DNA of 64,000 nt from Thermoflexia bacterium (GCA_011192125.1 DUEL01000012.1:23622-87621); one strand, 5' to 3'; positions 9,343-18,621 are shown, counted from the first letter of the stretch. Notes: a model not told the origin generated them from the sequence alone. Program-made: numbers and translations.

Positions 9343-9359
9343 ATAGTACCGATTTCCTA

Positions 9360-9388
9360 TTGACGTTGTGCCTTATCTTCAGTATAGT
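9360..9388 (+). promoter_or_regulatory. Sigma70-like promoter TTGACG-17-TATAGT
   Basis: -35 at 9360-9365, 17-nt spacer, -10 at 9383-9388; no plus-strand CDS downstream. Confidence 0.5.
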
Positions 9389-9394
9389 TGAAAG

Positions 9395-9503
9395 CGATGC
9401 TGGACAGGTCCCCCGCCCCCTGTTCCGCATCAGAGGCCGTTTGTGGTAACCCTCCTTTCGCAGACCACGGCCCCCTCGCCCAAAGGGGGCCGTGGTCTGT
9501 TTA
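9395..9503 (+). ncRNA. Candidate small RNA
   Basis: Downstream of promoter-like sequence; stem-loop 9396-9431 (GATGCTGGACAGG / CCTGTTCCGCATC) and a 16-bp terminal hairpin 9461-9499. Confidence 0.4.
9461..9503. terminator. 16-bp perfect hairpin
   Basis: CAGACCACGGCCCCCT / AGGGGGCCGTGGTCTG with 7-nt loop, followed by TTTA on plus strand; may also end the minus-strand gene at 9523. Confidence 0.65.
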
Positions 9504-9522
9504 TGCCCTCGCGCAGCGGTAA

Positions 9523-10224
9523 TTACTCGACGACCAGCAGGATACGTTCGCAGTTTCCGCAGAAGACCAGATCGGTGCCCCGAGCGGCTTGAAGCCGGGC
9601 GGAAGGGACCTCCATCCCACAGCCCACGCAGGCCCCGTTGATCACCTGGGCCACCGCCAGCCCTCCCTTGGTCTGGCGCAGCGATCGGTAGGCCTCTAGG
9701 TCCCCGGGCGGGATAGAGGGGAGCAGCGCGTTCCGCACCTCGGCGATCTCCTGCAGATGGCTCTCTAGGCGTTCTTTCTCCTCTCGCAGCGCTGCCTGCT
9801 CAGCCGACCACTCCCGCTCCACCGCTTCCAGGTGCTCCTGGGCCCGTCGCGCTGCCTCCTCCGCCTCCTCCAGGCCGATCATCGCTTCCAGCAGTTCCTC
9901 CTCCCGCCGCTCCAGCCGCCGCTTCAGCGAGCCGACCTCCGCCTGGAGGTCGCTCAGCTCCTTCGGGTTGCGGACGTTGCCGCTGTACAGCCGCCGCTCG
10001 GAGTCGGCGATCTTCTTCTTGAGGGCTCCGACCTGGAGTTCCAGATCCTGCTGTCGAACGGTCCATCGTCTAACCGCTTCAACCGCCTGTTGCGCGGCTT
10101 CCCGGGCCGATCGGAGGCGTGCGCTCTCCCCCAGCGCTCCCTCCACCTCGGCCAGCCGACGGCGCGTCTTCTCCTCGTCCTGGTCCAGTTCCTGAAGTCG
10201 GTACAGTCGCTTGGCCCGTTCCAT
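9523..10224 (-). CDS. Coiled-coil protein with C-terminal C4 zinc ribbon (COG1579-like)
   Basis: Long coiled coil then INGACVGCGMEVPSARLQAARGTDLVFCGNCERILL. Confidence 0.85.
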   Translation of the reverse strand: MERAKRLYRLQELDQDEEKTRRRLAEVEGALGESARLRSAREAAQQAVEAVRRWTVRQQDLELQVGALKKKIADSERRLYSGNVRNPKELSDLQAEVGSLKRRLERREEELLEAMIGLEEAEEAARRAQEHLEAVEREWSAEQAALREEKERLESHLQEIAEVRNALLPSIPPGDLEAYRSLRQTKGGLAVAQVINGACVGCGMEVPSARLQAARGTDLVFCGNCERILLVVE

Positions 10225-10245
10225 CTCTTCCCCACCTCACAACGA

Positions 10246-10276
10246 AAAGGGCCCAATGCCACAGGCATTGGGCCCG
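10246..10276 (-). terminator. Rho-independent terminator downstream of lgt
   Basis: GGGCCCAATGCC-ACA-GGCATTGGGCCC; on minus strand followed by TTTT. Confidence 0.85.
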
Positions 10277-10350
10277 CCAACTCCGGCAGGTCGCGCGACG
10301 GTCTTCCCCGTCGATGCACCGTCCTCGCGCATCCTCACGCTCCCCCCTGC

Positions 10351-11238
10351 CTACTCCTCCGCGCCCTCTTCCGCCGCCTCCTCCGGCCGGGCTGTTTCCT
10401 CTGTCTTCCCCCTGGCCCATCGGTGGCGGACCACCAGGTAGGTTCCGCTGAGGGCGATCAGGAGGAGCGCTACCCATTGGGCTGTGGCCAGCGGGCCGAT
10501 CTTCCAGGCGTCGGGGCGGAAGAACTCGATCCAGAAGCGGCCCAGGGGGTAGCCGATGAGGTAACCGGCGAAGATGTCCCCCGGGCGCAGTCGGCGCTCC
10601 AATTTTCGCGCCAACACCACCAGAGTGATGAACAGCGCGAGGCACCACAACGACTCGTAGAGGAACGTGGGGTGGAAGAGGGTGTCCGGCGGGAGGTCTT
10701 TGTAGATGGGCAGCCGGTGCTCGGCGTCGATCCGCAGGCCGAACCAGGAGGAGCCTGTGGGCGGCCCGTATAGTTCCTGGTTGATGAAGTTGCCCCACCG
10801 GCCGATGGCCTGCCCCAGCGCCAGCCCCGGCGCGCCCAGGTCGAGCAGCCTCGGGATCGGGAGCTTGTAGACGCGAGCGTAGATGACGACGCCGAGGACG
10901 CCCCCGATGATGGCCCCGTAGATCCCCAGCCCTCCGAGCCAGATCTTCGGGATGTCCTCAGGGTGCTCCCGGTACCACGGCCAGCCGCAGGCGTAGCCCG
11001 TATCGGGGGTGCATCCGGCTGGGGTGGAGAAGACGTGGTAGAGGCGGGCGCCGATGATGCCCAGAAGGACCGCCACGGTCAGCCCGTTCCAGATGTGGTC
11101 GGACGCGATTCCGTAGCGAGGGGCCTGTCGGGAGGCGTAAACCGCCCCCAGCAGCACGCCGGTAAGGATGAGGATGCCGTACCAGTGGACGGCGATGGGG
11201 CCGATCTGTACGAGTGTGGGATCGACGGGTGGAGTCAT
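10351..11238 (-). CDS. lgt: Prolipoprotein diacylglyceryl transferase
   Basis: IGPIAVHWYGILILTGVLLG, GRWGNFINQELYG, HPTFLYESLWCL. Confidence 0.96.
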   Translation of the reverse strand: MTPPVDPTLVQIGPIAVHWYGILILTGVLLGAVYASRQAPRYGIASDHIWNGLTVAVLLGIIGARLYHVFSTPAGCTPDTGYACGWPWYREHPEDIPKIWLGGLGIYGAIIGGVLGVVIYARVYKLPIPRLLDLGAPGLALGQAIGRWGNFINQELYGPPTGSSWFGLRIDAEHRLPIYKDLPPDTLFHPTFLYESLWCLALFITLVVLARKLERRLRPGDIFAGYLIGYPLGRFWIEFFRPDAWKIGPLATAQWVALLLIALSGTYLVVRHRWARGKTEETARPEEAAEEGAEE

Positions 11239-11259
11239 ATGTCTCCCTCTGTCTGAAAT

Positions 11260-11328
11260 ACCACAGAGGCACGGAGGTAAAGGGTTTAGAGAAAACTCTG
11301 TGACCTCTGTGTCTCTGTGGTGAGAACA
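11260..11328. repeat. CACAGAG/CTCTGTG dispersed repeat, copy 3
   Basis: accacagaggcacggagg...ctctgtgacctctgtgtctctgtggt. Confidence 0.9.
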
Positions 11329-11374
11329 ACCTTCATCCCGATTATACCACGTCGCGGTTGGGAGGCCAGCGGGG

Positions 11375-11752
11375 TCACCGTTTACCGAAGATCCGCATCA
11401 GCGCCCGGGCGATCCAGAAGACCGACCAACCGACTAAGAGGATGCCCGCCAGGGTGATCTTCCCCTCGTCCACCAGCGGCTCGACACGTATGCCCTCCGG
11501 CGCGACCTCGACCATCGCTATGGGGCGTGTGCGCACGCCTCCGCCTCCGCCTCCCCCGACGCCTCCCGCAGCCTCCGCGGTCTCCTCTTCACCCGCTGAG
11601 CCGAAACCCAGACCGAACCCGTAGGACACCTCCGCTACCGGGATCACGGTCCGGCCTTCGGTAGCGACCGGCCTGCCGAAGGCCACGTTGACGTTCGCCT
11701 TCCGGCCCAGCGTCTCCACCGAATCGAACAGCCGTTGCAGGTCGCTCTCCAT
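11375..11752 (-). CDS. GerW/YtfJ-family protein
   Basis: VNVAFGRPVATEGRTVIPVAEVSYGFGLGFG...RPIAMVEVAPEGIRVEPL plus C-terminal TM. Confidence 0.8.
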   Translation of the reverse strand: MESDLQRLFDSVETLGRKANVNVAFGRPVATEGRTVIPVAEVSYGFGLGFGSAGEEETAEAAGGVGGGGGGGVRTRPIAMVEVAPEGIRVEPLVDEGKITLAGILLVGWSVFWIARALMRIFGKR

Positions 11753-11753
11753 C

Positions 11754-12068
11754 TCAACCCTCCTTGGATGCCCTGCCTGCCATCCACCCGACCAGCAGTG
11801 AGAGGAACATCACCAGGGCTCCCGCCGCTAGGTATCGGCGCAGGATCCGGCGGGTCTCGTCGGGGATGGGAGTGAACTGTTCCTCCTCGCCCGCTTCGAC
11901 CACGATGCCGATGGGGTGGAGTCGGACGAACCCGCCACCCCACGCGCTGACCCCCCGACCGATGGTGGCCCGCCGCCACACACCGACCGTCCGCCGGACG
12001 ACCGGCACCAACCGCCGCCCCTCCGCCCGAATCGGCCGTCCCCTCACCACTTCGGTCTCGATCTCCAT
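11754..12068 (-). CDS. GerW-like membrane protein, divergent paralog of the neighbour
   Basis: VVRGRPIRAEGRRLVPVVRR...RLHPIGIVVEAG plus TM; ATG at 12068. Confidence 0.55.
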   Translation of the reverse strand: MEIETEVVRGRPIRAEGRRLVPVVRRTVGVWRRATIGRGVSAWGGGFVRLHPIGIVVEAGEEEQFTPIPDETRRILRRYLAAGALVMFLSLLVGWMAGRASKEG

Positions 12069-12148
12069 GTCTCGCTCCGGGCTACCCGACAACCTGCCAG
12101 GCTCCCGCCGGTTACGGGAACCGGCGGGAGGCTCCTCCCCACAGGCGG

Positions 12149-13285
12149 TCACTCCAGCCGGTATTCCGCCGGGGACTCTCGTGCAGCGACGTACTTCATC
12201 CCACCCACCTGTCGGACCAGCCCCTTGAGTTCCATCAGGGTCAGGGCGCTGGTGACCTCGGCGATGGGCAGGCCGACCATCCGGCCCAGGTCGTCCACGT
12301 GGACCGGCTCCGCGCCCAGGTGGGCCAGGATGGCGGCCTCCGTCTCCGTCTCGGGCAACACCTCCCGCGCCTGGGCCTGCTCGGCGGCCATCGTCAGGTT
12401 CAACTCGCGCAGAATGTCCGCCGTCTCCATCACCAACTTGGCCCCCTCCTGGATGAGCCGGTTGGTCCCGCCGGACCCGGCGGCCAGGATGGAGCCGGGC
12501 ACGGCGAAGACGTCCCGCCCCTGCTCGGCGGCATAGTCGGCGGTGATCAGCGCTCCGCTCCCCCGCCCGGCCTCGGTGATCAGCACGCCCAGGCTCAGGC
12601 CGCTGATGATCCGGTTGCGCGGGGGGAAGTTCCGGGCCTCCGGCGGTGTACCCAGGGGATACTCGCTGACCAGTGCACCCCGCTCGACGATCCGGCGGGC
12701 CAGCGGTCGGTGCTCCGGCGGATAGACCCGGTCCACCCCGCAGCCGAGGACGGCGATGGTGCGCCCTCCGGCCTCCAATGCTGCCTGGTGGGCGACGCCG
12801 TCGATCCCCCGCGCCAGGCCGCTGACGATGGTGATGCCGCTGCGGGCCAGGTCGGTCACCAACCGGCGGGTGACCTCTTTCCCGTAGACGCTGGCCCGGC
12901 GCGTGCCGACCACCGCCACCGCCCAGGAGTCCTCCGGCTCCAGCGTGCCGCGGACGTAGAGGAGCGGCGGTGGGTCGGGGATCTCCCGCAGGAGGACGGG
13001 GTAATCGGGGTCCTCCCAGGTGATGGCCCGAACGTCCGCCTGGATTACCCGTTTCACCTCCCGGTCGAGGTCCAGCCGCGCCCGTGCCTCCAGCAGGTTG
13101 TGCAGCGATCGGCGGTCCAGCCCTGCCCGGCGGAGCGCGTCGGCGGGGGCGTGCCAGGCCGCCTCGACGTCGCCGAAGGCGTCCAGCAGCATCCGCAACC
13201 GGGCTGGCCCGATCCCCTGGACCCGGTTGAAGCCGATGTAGTAGCGCAGTGCGTGTGAGGCCTGCACCGACATAGAGGAGATCAC
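12149..13285 (-). CDS. dprA: DNA processing protein DprA
   Basis: VGTRRASVYGKEVTRRL, SGLARGIDGVAHQAAL, FPPRNRIISGLS, GSGALITADYAAEQGRDVFAVPG. Confidence 0.95.
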   Translation of the reverse strand: MISSMSVQASHALRYYIGFNRVQGIGPARLRMLLDAFGDVEAAWHAPADALRRAGLDRRSLHNLLEARARLDLDREVKRVIQADVRAITWEDPDYPVLLREIPDPPPLLYVRGTLEPEDSWAVAVVGTRRASVYGKEVTRRLVTDLARSGITIVSGLARGIDGVAHQAALEAGGRTIAVLGCGVDRVYPPEHRPLARRIVERGALVSEYPLGTPPEARNFPPRNRIISGLSLGVLITEAGRGSGALITADYAAEQGRDVFAVPGSILAAGSGGTNRLIQEGAKLVMETADILRELNLTMAAEQAQAREVLPETETEAAILAHLGAEPVHVDDLGRMVGLPIAEVTSALTLMELKGLVRQVGGMKYVAARESPAEYRLE

Positions 13286-13854
13286 TCTTCTAGGAGCCCC
13301 GGCAGGATCTCAACGACCATCCGCCGGGCCTCGAGGTCCAGTTCTCGCACCACCTCCTCGATGGCGGGGATGAGCACCTCGCCCCGGGGGCCGTGGACCA
13401 CGTAGACGTCGTTGGCGCCAGTCTCGATGACATCCGCCACCCTGCCCAGGGATTCACCTTCGGTGGTGACCACCTCCACGCCGACGACCTGGAAGTGGTA
13501 GTATTCCCCTTCCTCGAGAGGGACTGCGGCCTCGATGGGGATCTGGACCCACTGGCCGCGCAGTTCCTCGGCGGCGTTCCGGTCGTCGCAGCCGACCAGC
13601 TTGATCAGCGCCGCCCCTCGATGGAAGCGGATCCCTTCCACCTGGTACGGGGTGGGTTCGGGGCCGATGTAGAGGGTGCGATGGGAGGGCAGTCGCTCAG
13701 GGTAATCGGTCAGGATCTCGACGCGCAGTTCCCCCCGCACGCCGTGGGGACGGAGCACACGGCCGACGACTACAAAACGAGGCTCAGACGACCAAGGCGG
13801 TGGCGCTGAGCCCCTTTTCGTATGCGGTTTGCCAGGCCGGCGGGTACCCCCCAT
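13282..13854 (-). CDS. rimM: Ribosome maturation factor RimM
   Basis: VVVGRVLRPHGVRGELRVEILTDYPERL; PRC-barrel-like C-terminus; operon context. Confidence 0.93.
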   Translation of the reverse strand: MGGTRRPGKPHTKRGSAPPPWSSEPRFVVVGRVLRPHGVRGELRVEILTDYPERLPSHRTLYIGPEPTPYQVEGIRFHRGAALIKLVGCDDRNAAEELRGQWVQIPIEAAVPLEEGEYYHFQVVGVEVVTTEGESLGRVADVIETGANDVYVVHGPRGEVLIPAIEEVVRELDLEARRMVVEILPGLLEE

Positions 13855-13860
13855 CCAATG

Positions 13861-14097
13861 CTAGACGATCTCGAGGGTAACCCGCTTTCCCTGCTTGGCG
13901 GCCAGCACCCGGACCAAGGTGCGCATCGCGTTGGCGGTCCGTCCGCCCTTACCGATGATGCGCCCCATATCCTCCGGGCCGACCCGCAGTTCGAGGATCA
14001 GTGAAGTCTCCCCCTCGATCTCGGAGACGTGCACCTGCGATGGATCATCCGCAAGCGCTTTGGCGATGTATTCGACCAGGTCTTTCATTGCAGACAT
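13861..14097 (-). CDS. khpA: KH-domain RNA-binding protein KhpA
   Basis: [22 protein letters not shown], between rpsP and rimM. Confidence 0.92.
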   Translation of the reverse strand: MSAMKDLVEYIAKALADDPSQVHVSEIEGETSLILELRVGPEDMGRIIGKGGRTANAMRTLVRVLAAKQGKRVTLEIV

Positions 14098-14188
14098 CGT
14101 TCGCTCCTCCCTAACTTGTGGTAGGTGAACCGGTTTCGGACGGGGTCGGTGGTGTGGGAGCGGGGTCCTGCCGCCGGGAAAGGCGGGA

Positions 14189-14623
14189 CTACACCTCAGC
14201 CTCCTCCTCCCCCTGGTCCGAGGCGTCAGCCGACACCACCTCCTCGGCCGACGCTTCTTCTCTTGGCGCCTCCGCCTCTTCTTGCGCCCGCGCGGGTTGC
14301 TCGGAGGGCTGGGCCGAAGCGGCCGCCTCCGCCTCCGCCAGCAGCGCCTCCAGCGGTTCCCCAGCCTTCAGCCGCGCGAAACGATCCAGCGTCCCCAGTT
14401 TTCTCAACAACCGTTCGACCGCCTCTGTTGGCTGGGCCCCCACGCTCAGCCAGTAGAGGGCCCGGTCTTCCTTGATCTGAACCGTCTCCGGCTCGGTACG
14501 CGGATTATAGAAACCGATGATCTCGATGAAGCGCCCATCCCGCGGCGCGCGGGAATCGGCGACCACGATTCGATAACTGGGTTGCTTCTTCTTCCCGACT
14601 CGACGCAGCCTGATCTTGACCAT
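14189..14623 (-). CDS. rpsP: 30S ribosomal protein S16
   Basis: [41 protein letters not shown]. Confidence 0.97.
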   Translation of the reverse strand: MVKIRLRRVGKKKQPSYRIVVADSRAPRDGRFIEIIGFYNPRTEPETVQIKEDRALYWLSVGAQPTEAVERLLRKLGTLDRFARLKAGEPLEALLAEAEAAASAQPSEQPARAQEEAEAPREEASAEEVVSADASDQGEEEAEV

Positions 14624-14651
14624 ATGCCTCCTGACGTCGTTGAAGTTTGGA

Positions 14652-15980
14652 TTATCCCAACAGGCTCAGGAGCCCACGCCCCCGGCCCATCTGACGGCTC
14701 AGCCGCTTCATCATCCGCTGCACCTGGTGGAAGTCCCGCAGCAACGCGTTGACCTCCTGGACCGTCGTCCCGCTGCCCCGGGCGATCCGCCGCTTCCGGC
14801 TGGCGTTCAGGATGCGGGGATTTCGCCGCTCCTCCGGGGTCATCGACAGGATGATCGCCTCTGTCCGCCGCAACCGTCGCTCCAGTTCCTCTGGCGAGGC
14901 TGCAGCGATCGCTCGCCCCATCCCCGGCATCATCTCCAGGACCTCCCCCAGGGAGCCCATCCGGCGGACCTGCCGCAACTGTTCCAGGAAGTCCTCCAGA
15001 TCGAACTCCGCCCGCCGGAGCTTCTCCTCCATCCGACGGGCCTGTTCCTCGTCGAAGACGGCCTCCGCCCGCTCGATGAGGGAGAGCACATCCCCCATCC
15101 CCAGGATACGGGAGGCCATCCGGTCGGGATGGAAGACCTCCAGCGCGTCCGCCTTCTCGCCGGTGCCCAGGAACTTGATGGGCACGCCGGTCACCGCCCG
15201 CATGCTGATGGCGGCTCCGCCGCGGGCGTCCCCGTCGACCTTGGTCAGGATCAGGCCGGTGAGGCCCAACCGTTGGTGGAACCCCTCGGCGACGTGGACC
15301 GCCTCCTGCCCGGTCATCGCGTCGGCGACGAGGAGGGTCTCCACGGGGCGGACCCGCCGGGCGATGGCCTCCAGTTCGGCCATCATCTCCTCGTCCACCT
15401 GGAGCCGACCGGCGGTGTCCAGCACCACCACGTCGTAGCCGCGGCGGCGAGCCTCCTGCACCCCCCGCTCGCAGATCTCCGGCGGCGGGGCTTCGACCCC
15501 CTCGCTGTAGACGGGGAGTTCCAACTGCCGCCCCAATACCTCCAGCTGGGTCACCGCCGCCGGCCGGTAGGTGTCTGCAGCGACCATCAGGGGAAGGCGC
15601 CCGTTCTCTTTGAGGTGCCGCGCCAGTTTGGCGACCGTGGTCGTCTTCCCCGAGCCCTGCAGGCCGACGACCATCAGGACGTAGGGGGGCGGCCCCTTCA
15701 GTTCCAGCCGACCCGGCTCCCCCAGCGTGGTGACCAGTTCCTCGTAGACGATCTTGATCACCTGCTGGGCGGGGCTGAGGGCTCGGCTGACCTCCGCTCC
15801 GACCGCCCTCTCGCGGACGCGGGCGATGAAGTCTTTGACGACTTTGTAATGTACGTCTGCTTCCAGCAGGGCCAGTCGGATCTCCCGCAGGACCTCGTCC
15901 ACGTCTGCCTCGCGGAGGACACCCCGCTTGCGCAGCCGACGGAACACGTCCTGCAGGCGGTTGGTCAGGTTCTCGAACAT
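14652..15980 (-). CDS. ffh: Signal recognition particle protein Ffh
   Basis: [45 protein letters not shown], Met-rich M domain. Confidence 0.97.
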   Translation of the reverse strand: MFENLTNRLQDVFRRLRKRGVLREADVDEVLREIRLALLEADVHYKVVKDFIARVRERAVGAEVSRALSPAQQVIKIVYEELVTTLGEPGRLELKGPPPYVLMVVGLQGSGKTTTVAKLARHLKENGRLPLMVAADTYRPAAVTQLEVLGRQLELPVYSEGVEAPPPEICERGVQEARRRGYDVVVLDTAGRLQVDEEMMAELEAIARRVRPVETLLVADAMTGQEAVHVAEGFHQRLGLTGLILTKVDGDARGGAAISMRAVTGVPIKFLGTGEKADALEVFHPDRMASRILGMGDVLSLIERAEAVFDEEQARRMEEKLRRAEFDLEDFLEQLRQVRRMGSLGEVLEMMPGMGRAIAAASPEELERRLRRTEAIILSMTPEERRNPRILNASRKRRIARGSGTTVQEVNALLRDFHQVQRMMKRLSRQMGRGRGLLSLLG

Positions 15981-16062
15981 CGGCCCCTGCCGGAATCAGG
16001 TCCCATTTGGTGAATCGATTATAAAGCAGGGGCGGGGTTTCGTCAAGTTTGATTTCGGCTCG

Positions 16063-16090
16063 TTGAAAACTTTGGCAGCCGTGCTATAAT
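16063..16090 (+). promoter_or_regulatory. Sigma70-like promoter TTGAAA-16-TATAAT
   Basis: Perfect -10 TATAAT at 16085-16090, -35 at 16063-16068, upstream of CDS at 16146. Confidence 0.6.
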
Positions 16091-16145
16091 GTAGGAACCT
16101 TTCAGCGAGCAGTCATCTGGATCCATTGTCTTTTAGGAGAGGATC

Positions 16146-16817
16146 ATGGCGGCGAAAGAATCGGCGAAGGCCCGCCGGGCCAAGGCGGAGGCGCTGAACC
16201 GGGAGGGGTTGAAGGCCTATGAGGAATGGGATATCGAGGCGGCGGTGAAGAGGTTCCGTGCCGCGATCCGGGTCGCGCCGGACGTGCCGGACTATCATCT
16301 GAATCTGGCGCGGGCCCTTTCCCGCAGCGGCGATTTCGATCAGGCGTTGCGCGCGCTGGCCGAGTTCCTCCGCCTGGAGCCGGATTCCAAAGTCGCCGAG
16401 CGGTTCGAGCGGCTCTTCGCCAGCGGGTTGGATCCGGTGGAGACGATCCTCACGGAGAAGATGACCGAGGCTCGCATCCCCATTGAGGAGATCGGGGCGG
16501 CACTCCAGATGTGGTTGGAGTACCGGATCGCCGTCGGCAGGAAGCCCCTGCCGATGCGCAAACCGGAGGCCTGGGCCGCCGCGCTGGATTACACCGTGCG
16601 GAAGGTCAACCTGCGCCCGGTCACGCAGCGGGAGGTCGCCCGGACCTACGGCGTGAGCGAGCGGACGTTGCGGGAGCGGTTCAACGAGTTGGTGGCGACG
16701 CTGGATGTGATGCCCTGCGACTATCGGTATTTCGTGGGTGAGCAGAACCCGTTGGACAAACTGGTGGAGGCGGCGGAACTGTTGGAGCAACTGGAGGCGC
16801 GCTTCCGCGAGCCGTGA
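16146..16817 (+). CDS. TPR protein with C-terminal TFIIB-like cyclin/HTH repeat
   Basis: N-terminal TPR helices; RKPEAWAAALDYTVRKVNLRPVTQREVARTYGVSERTLRERFNEL resembles a TFIIB/TFB core repeat. Confidence 0.75.
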   Translation: MAAKESAKARRAKAEALNREGLKAYEEWDIEAAVKRFRAAIRVAPDVPDYHLNLARALSRSGDFDQALRALAEFLRLEPDSKVAERFERLFASGLDPVETILTEKMTEARIPIEEIGAALQMWLEYRIAVGRKPLPMRKPEAWAAALDYTVRKVNLRPVTQREVARTYGVSERTLRERFNELVATLDVMPCDYRYFVGEQNPLDKLVEAAELLEQLEARFREP

Positions 16818-17032
16818 GCGAGCCGTCCACAGCGGAGGTTGGGATGCGGATCATTCATCGGGACAAGGAGTGGGAGCTGGAGGGGCGGATGACCGTCCGC
16901 CAGGCGATAGAGAAGGTAGGGCTGATCCCGGAGACTGTGTTGGCTGTGCGGGACGGCAAATTGTTGACCGAGGATACGGTGCTGGAGCCGGACGACGAGG
17001 TAAAGTTGATCTCGGTGGTCTCCGGCGGATAG
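16814..17032 (+). CDS. ThiS/MoaD/TtuB-like sulfur-carrier protein
   Basis: Short beta-grasp-like protein ending VVSGG; next to TtuA-like gene; GTG overlaps upstream TGA. Confidence 0.8.
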   Translation: MSEPSTAEVGMRIIHRDKEWELEGRMTVRQAIEKVGLIPETVLAVRDGKLLTEDTVLEPDDEVKLISVVSGG

Positions 17033-17051
17033 GGGGGCTTGAGGTCGATCG

Positions 17052-17987
17052 GTGCGCTGTCGAAAGTGCGGAAAACGGGCCGCATTCAATATGCGGCATC
17101 ATAAACTGGCCCTCTGCGAGGACCACTACCTGGAGTGGTTCGTCGCGCAGACGGAGCGGACGATCCGTAAGTACCGGATGTTCCGCCGCGACGACCGGGT
17201 GCTGGTCGCCGTCTCCGGCGGGAAGGACAGCCTGAGCCTCTGGGATGTGCTCCTGCGTCTGGGCTACCAGGCGGACGGCCTGTATATCAACCTGGGGATC
17301 GATGGGGGGTTCGGTTACTCCCGTCTCTCCCTCGAAAAGATCGAGGCCTTCCTCGCCGACCGCCCGGAGGCGAAGTTGCACGTGGTGGACGTCCCGACCC
17401 TGTACGGAGAGACGATCCCCCAGGTGGCGCGCCGCAAACTGCGGGGGCGGGGCAAGCCCTGTTCCGTCTGCGGCCTGATCAAGCGGCACGAGATGAACCG
17501 GATCGCCTGGGAGCACGGCTACAACGTACTCGCCACCGGCCATAATCTGGACGACGAGGTGGCCGTCCTTCTGAGCAACGTCCTCCACTGGCAGGTGGGC
17601 TACCTGGCCCGGCAGGCTCCCGTGTTGGAGGAACGGGAGGGGTTGGCCCGCAAGGTCAAGCCCTTCTGTCGGTTCTACGAGCGGGAGGTGGCTGCCTACG
17701 CCCTCCTCCGTGGGATCGATTACATCTACGAAGAGTGCCCCTACGCGGAAGGAAGCACCACCATCTTCTACAAGGACCTGCTCAGTCGGCTGGAGGCCCA
17801 GTCGCCGGGTAGCAAGTTGCAGTTTTACCTCAGCTTCCTCCGCGCCCGGAAGGATGGACTGTTCAAAGAGCAGGCGGAGCAGGTCGAGCTCCACCCCTGC
17901 CCCGTCTGCAGCCAGCCGACCAGCGTCCCCGGCCCCTGTGCTTTCTGCCGCCTGTGGAACCACCAGCCAGCGACCAGCAATCGGTAA
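17052..17987 (+). CDS. ttuA: TtuA/Ncs6-type tRNA thiolation protein
   Basis: CRKCGKRAAFNMRHHKLALCEDHY, SGGKDSLSLWDVL, CSVCGLIKRHEMNRIA, C-terminal CPVC..CAFC zinc motif. Confidence 0.85.
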   Translation: MRCRKCGKRAAFNMRHHKLALCEDHYLEWFVAQTERTIRKYRMFRRDDRVLVAVSGGKDSLSLWDVLLRLGYQADGLYINLGIDGGFGYSRLSLEKIEAFLADRPEAKLHVVDVPTLYGETIPQVARRKLRGRGKPCSVCGLIKRHEMNRIAWEHGYNVLATGHNLDDEVAVLLSNVLHWQVGYLARQAPVLEEREGLARKVKPFCRFYEREVAAYALLRGIDYIYEECPYAEGSTTIFYKDLLSRLEAQSPGSKLQFYLSFLRARKDGLFKEQAEQVELHPCPVCSQPTSVPGPCAFCRLWNHQPATSNR

Positions 17988-18006
17988 CTACCGACCGGAG
18001 GCAGCA

Positions 18007-18621
18007 ATGAGCATTGCCGGCGTCCTTGTCGTTTCCGCCTACATCGCCACCCAGATGCTCTCCGACGTCCTGAGCCTGAAGATCGCTCGGGTCGGCGGGT
18101 TCAGCATCGACGTGGGGACCTTCACCTACCCGTTCACCTTCACCCTCCGCGACCTGGTGCACAAGACGCTGGGGCGGCAGGCAGCGCGGGTGGTGATCGT
18201 CGCGGCCGGGGTGATCAACTTGGTGATGGCCGGACTGTTCGCCTTCGCCGCCTGGCTTCCACCCGACCCCACCTGGCCGCTCCAGCGGGAGTTCGCCGCC
18301 GTCCTCACCCCGGTCTGGCGAATCGTCATCGCCTCCATCGTCGCCGAGGTGGTCGCCGAGTTCACCGACACCGAGATCTACCACCTGTGGGTGACCCGTG
18401 TCACCCGCCGGTTCCAGTGGGCGCGGGTCCTCACCAGCAACGCCGTCAGCGTCCCGCTGGACAGCCTCATCTTCTCCTGGGGGGCCTTCGGGGGCGTCCT
18501 TCCCGCCACCACCGTCTGGTCCATCTTCTGGGCTAACGTCCTACTGAAAGGAGCGGTGACCCTGGTGAGCCTGCCCGGGATCTATGTGGTAAAGGAGCCG
18601 TCCCCAGCCACTGGTGAATAG
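18007..18621 (+). CDS. Queuosine precursor transporter, YhhQ/DUF165 family
   Basis: Polytopic; ATQMLSDVLSLKI, FTYPFTFTLRDLVHKTLG, VAEFTDTEIYHLW, NAVSVPLDSLIFSWGAF. Confidence 0.88.
   Translation: MSIAGVLVVSAYIATQMLSDVLSLKIARVGGFSIDVGTFTYPFTFTLRDLVHKTLGRQAARVVIVAAGVINLVMAGLFAFAAWLPPDPTWPLQREFAAVLTPVWRIVIASIVAEVVAEFTDTEIYHLWVTRVTRRFQWARVLTSNAVSVPLDSLIFSWGAFGGVLPATTVWSIFWANVLLKGAVTLVSLPGIYVVKEPSPATGE

Noticed and set aside
9395-9503. Candidate RNA considered as 4.5S SRP RNA or a tRNA
   Set aside because: Lacks the conserved SRP tetraloop/internal-loop core and any cloverleaf or T-loop motif.
14165-14189. GTCCTGCC...GGCGGGAC hairpin between rpsP and khpA
   Set aside because: Short, lacks a U-tract, and GC-rich hairpins are common by chance here; not enough for an attenuator call.
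12149-15980. dprA-rimM-khpA-rpsP-ffh order
   Set aside because: Close to the common bacterial arrangement; dprA adjacency is only a minor variation.
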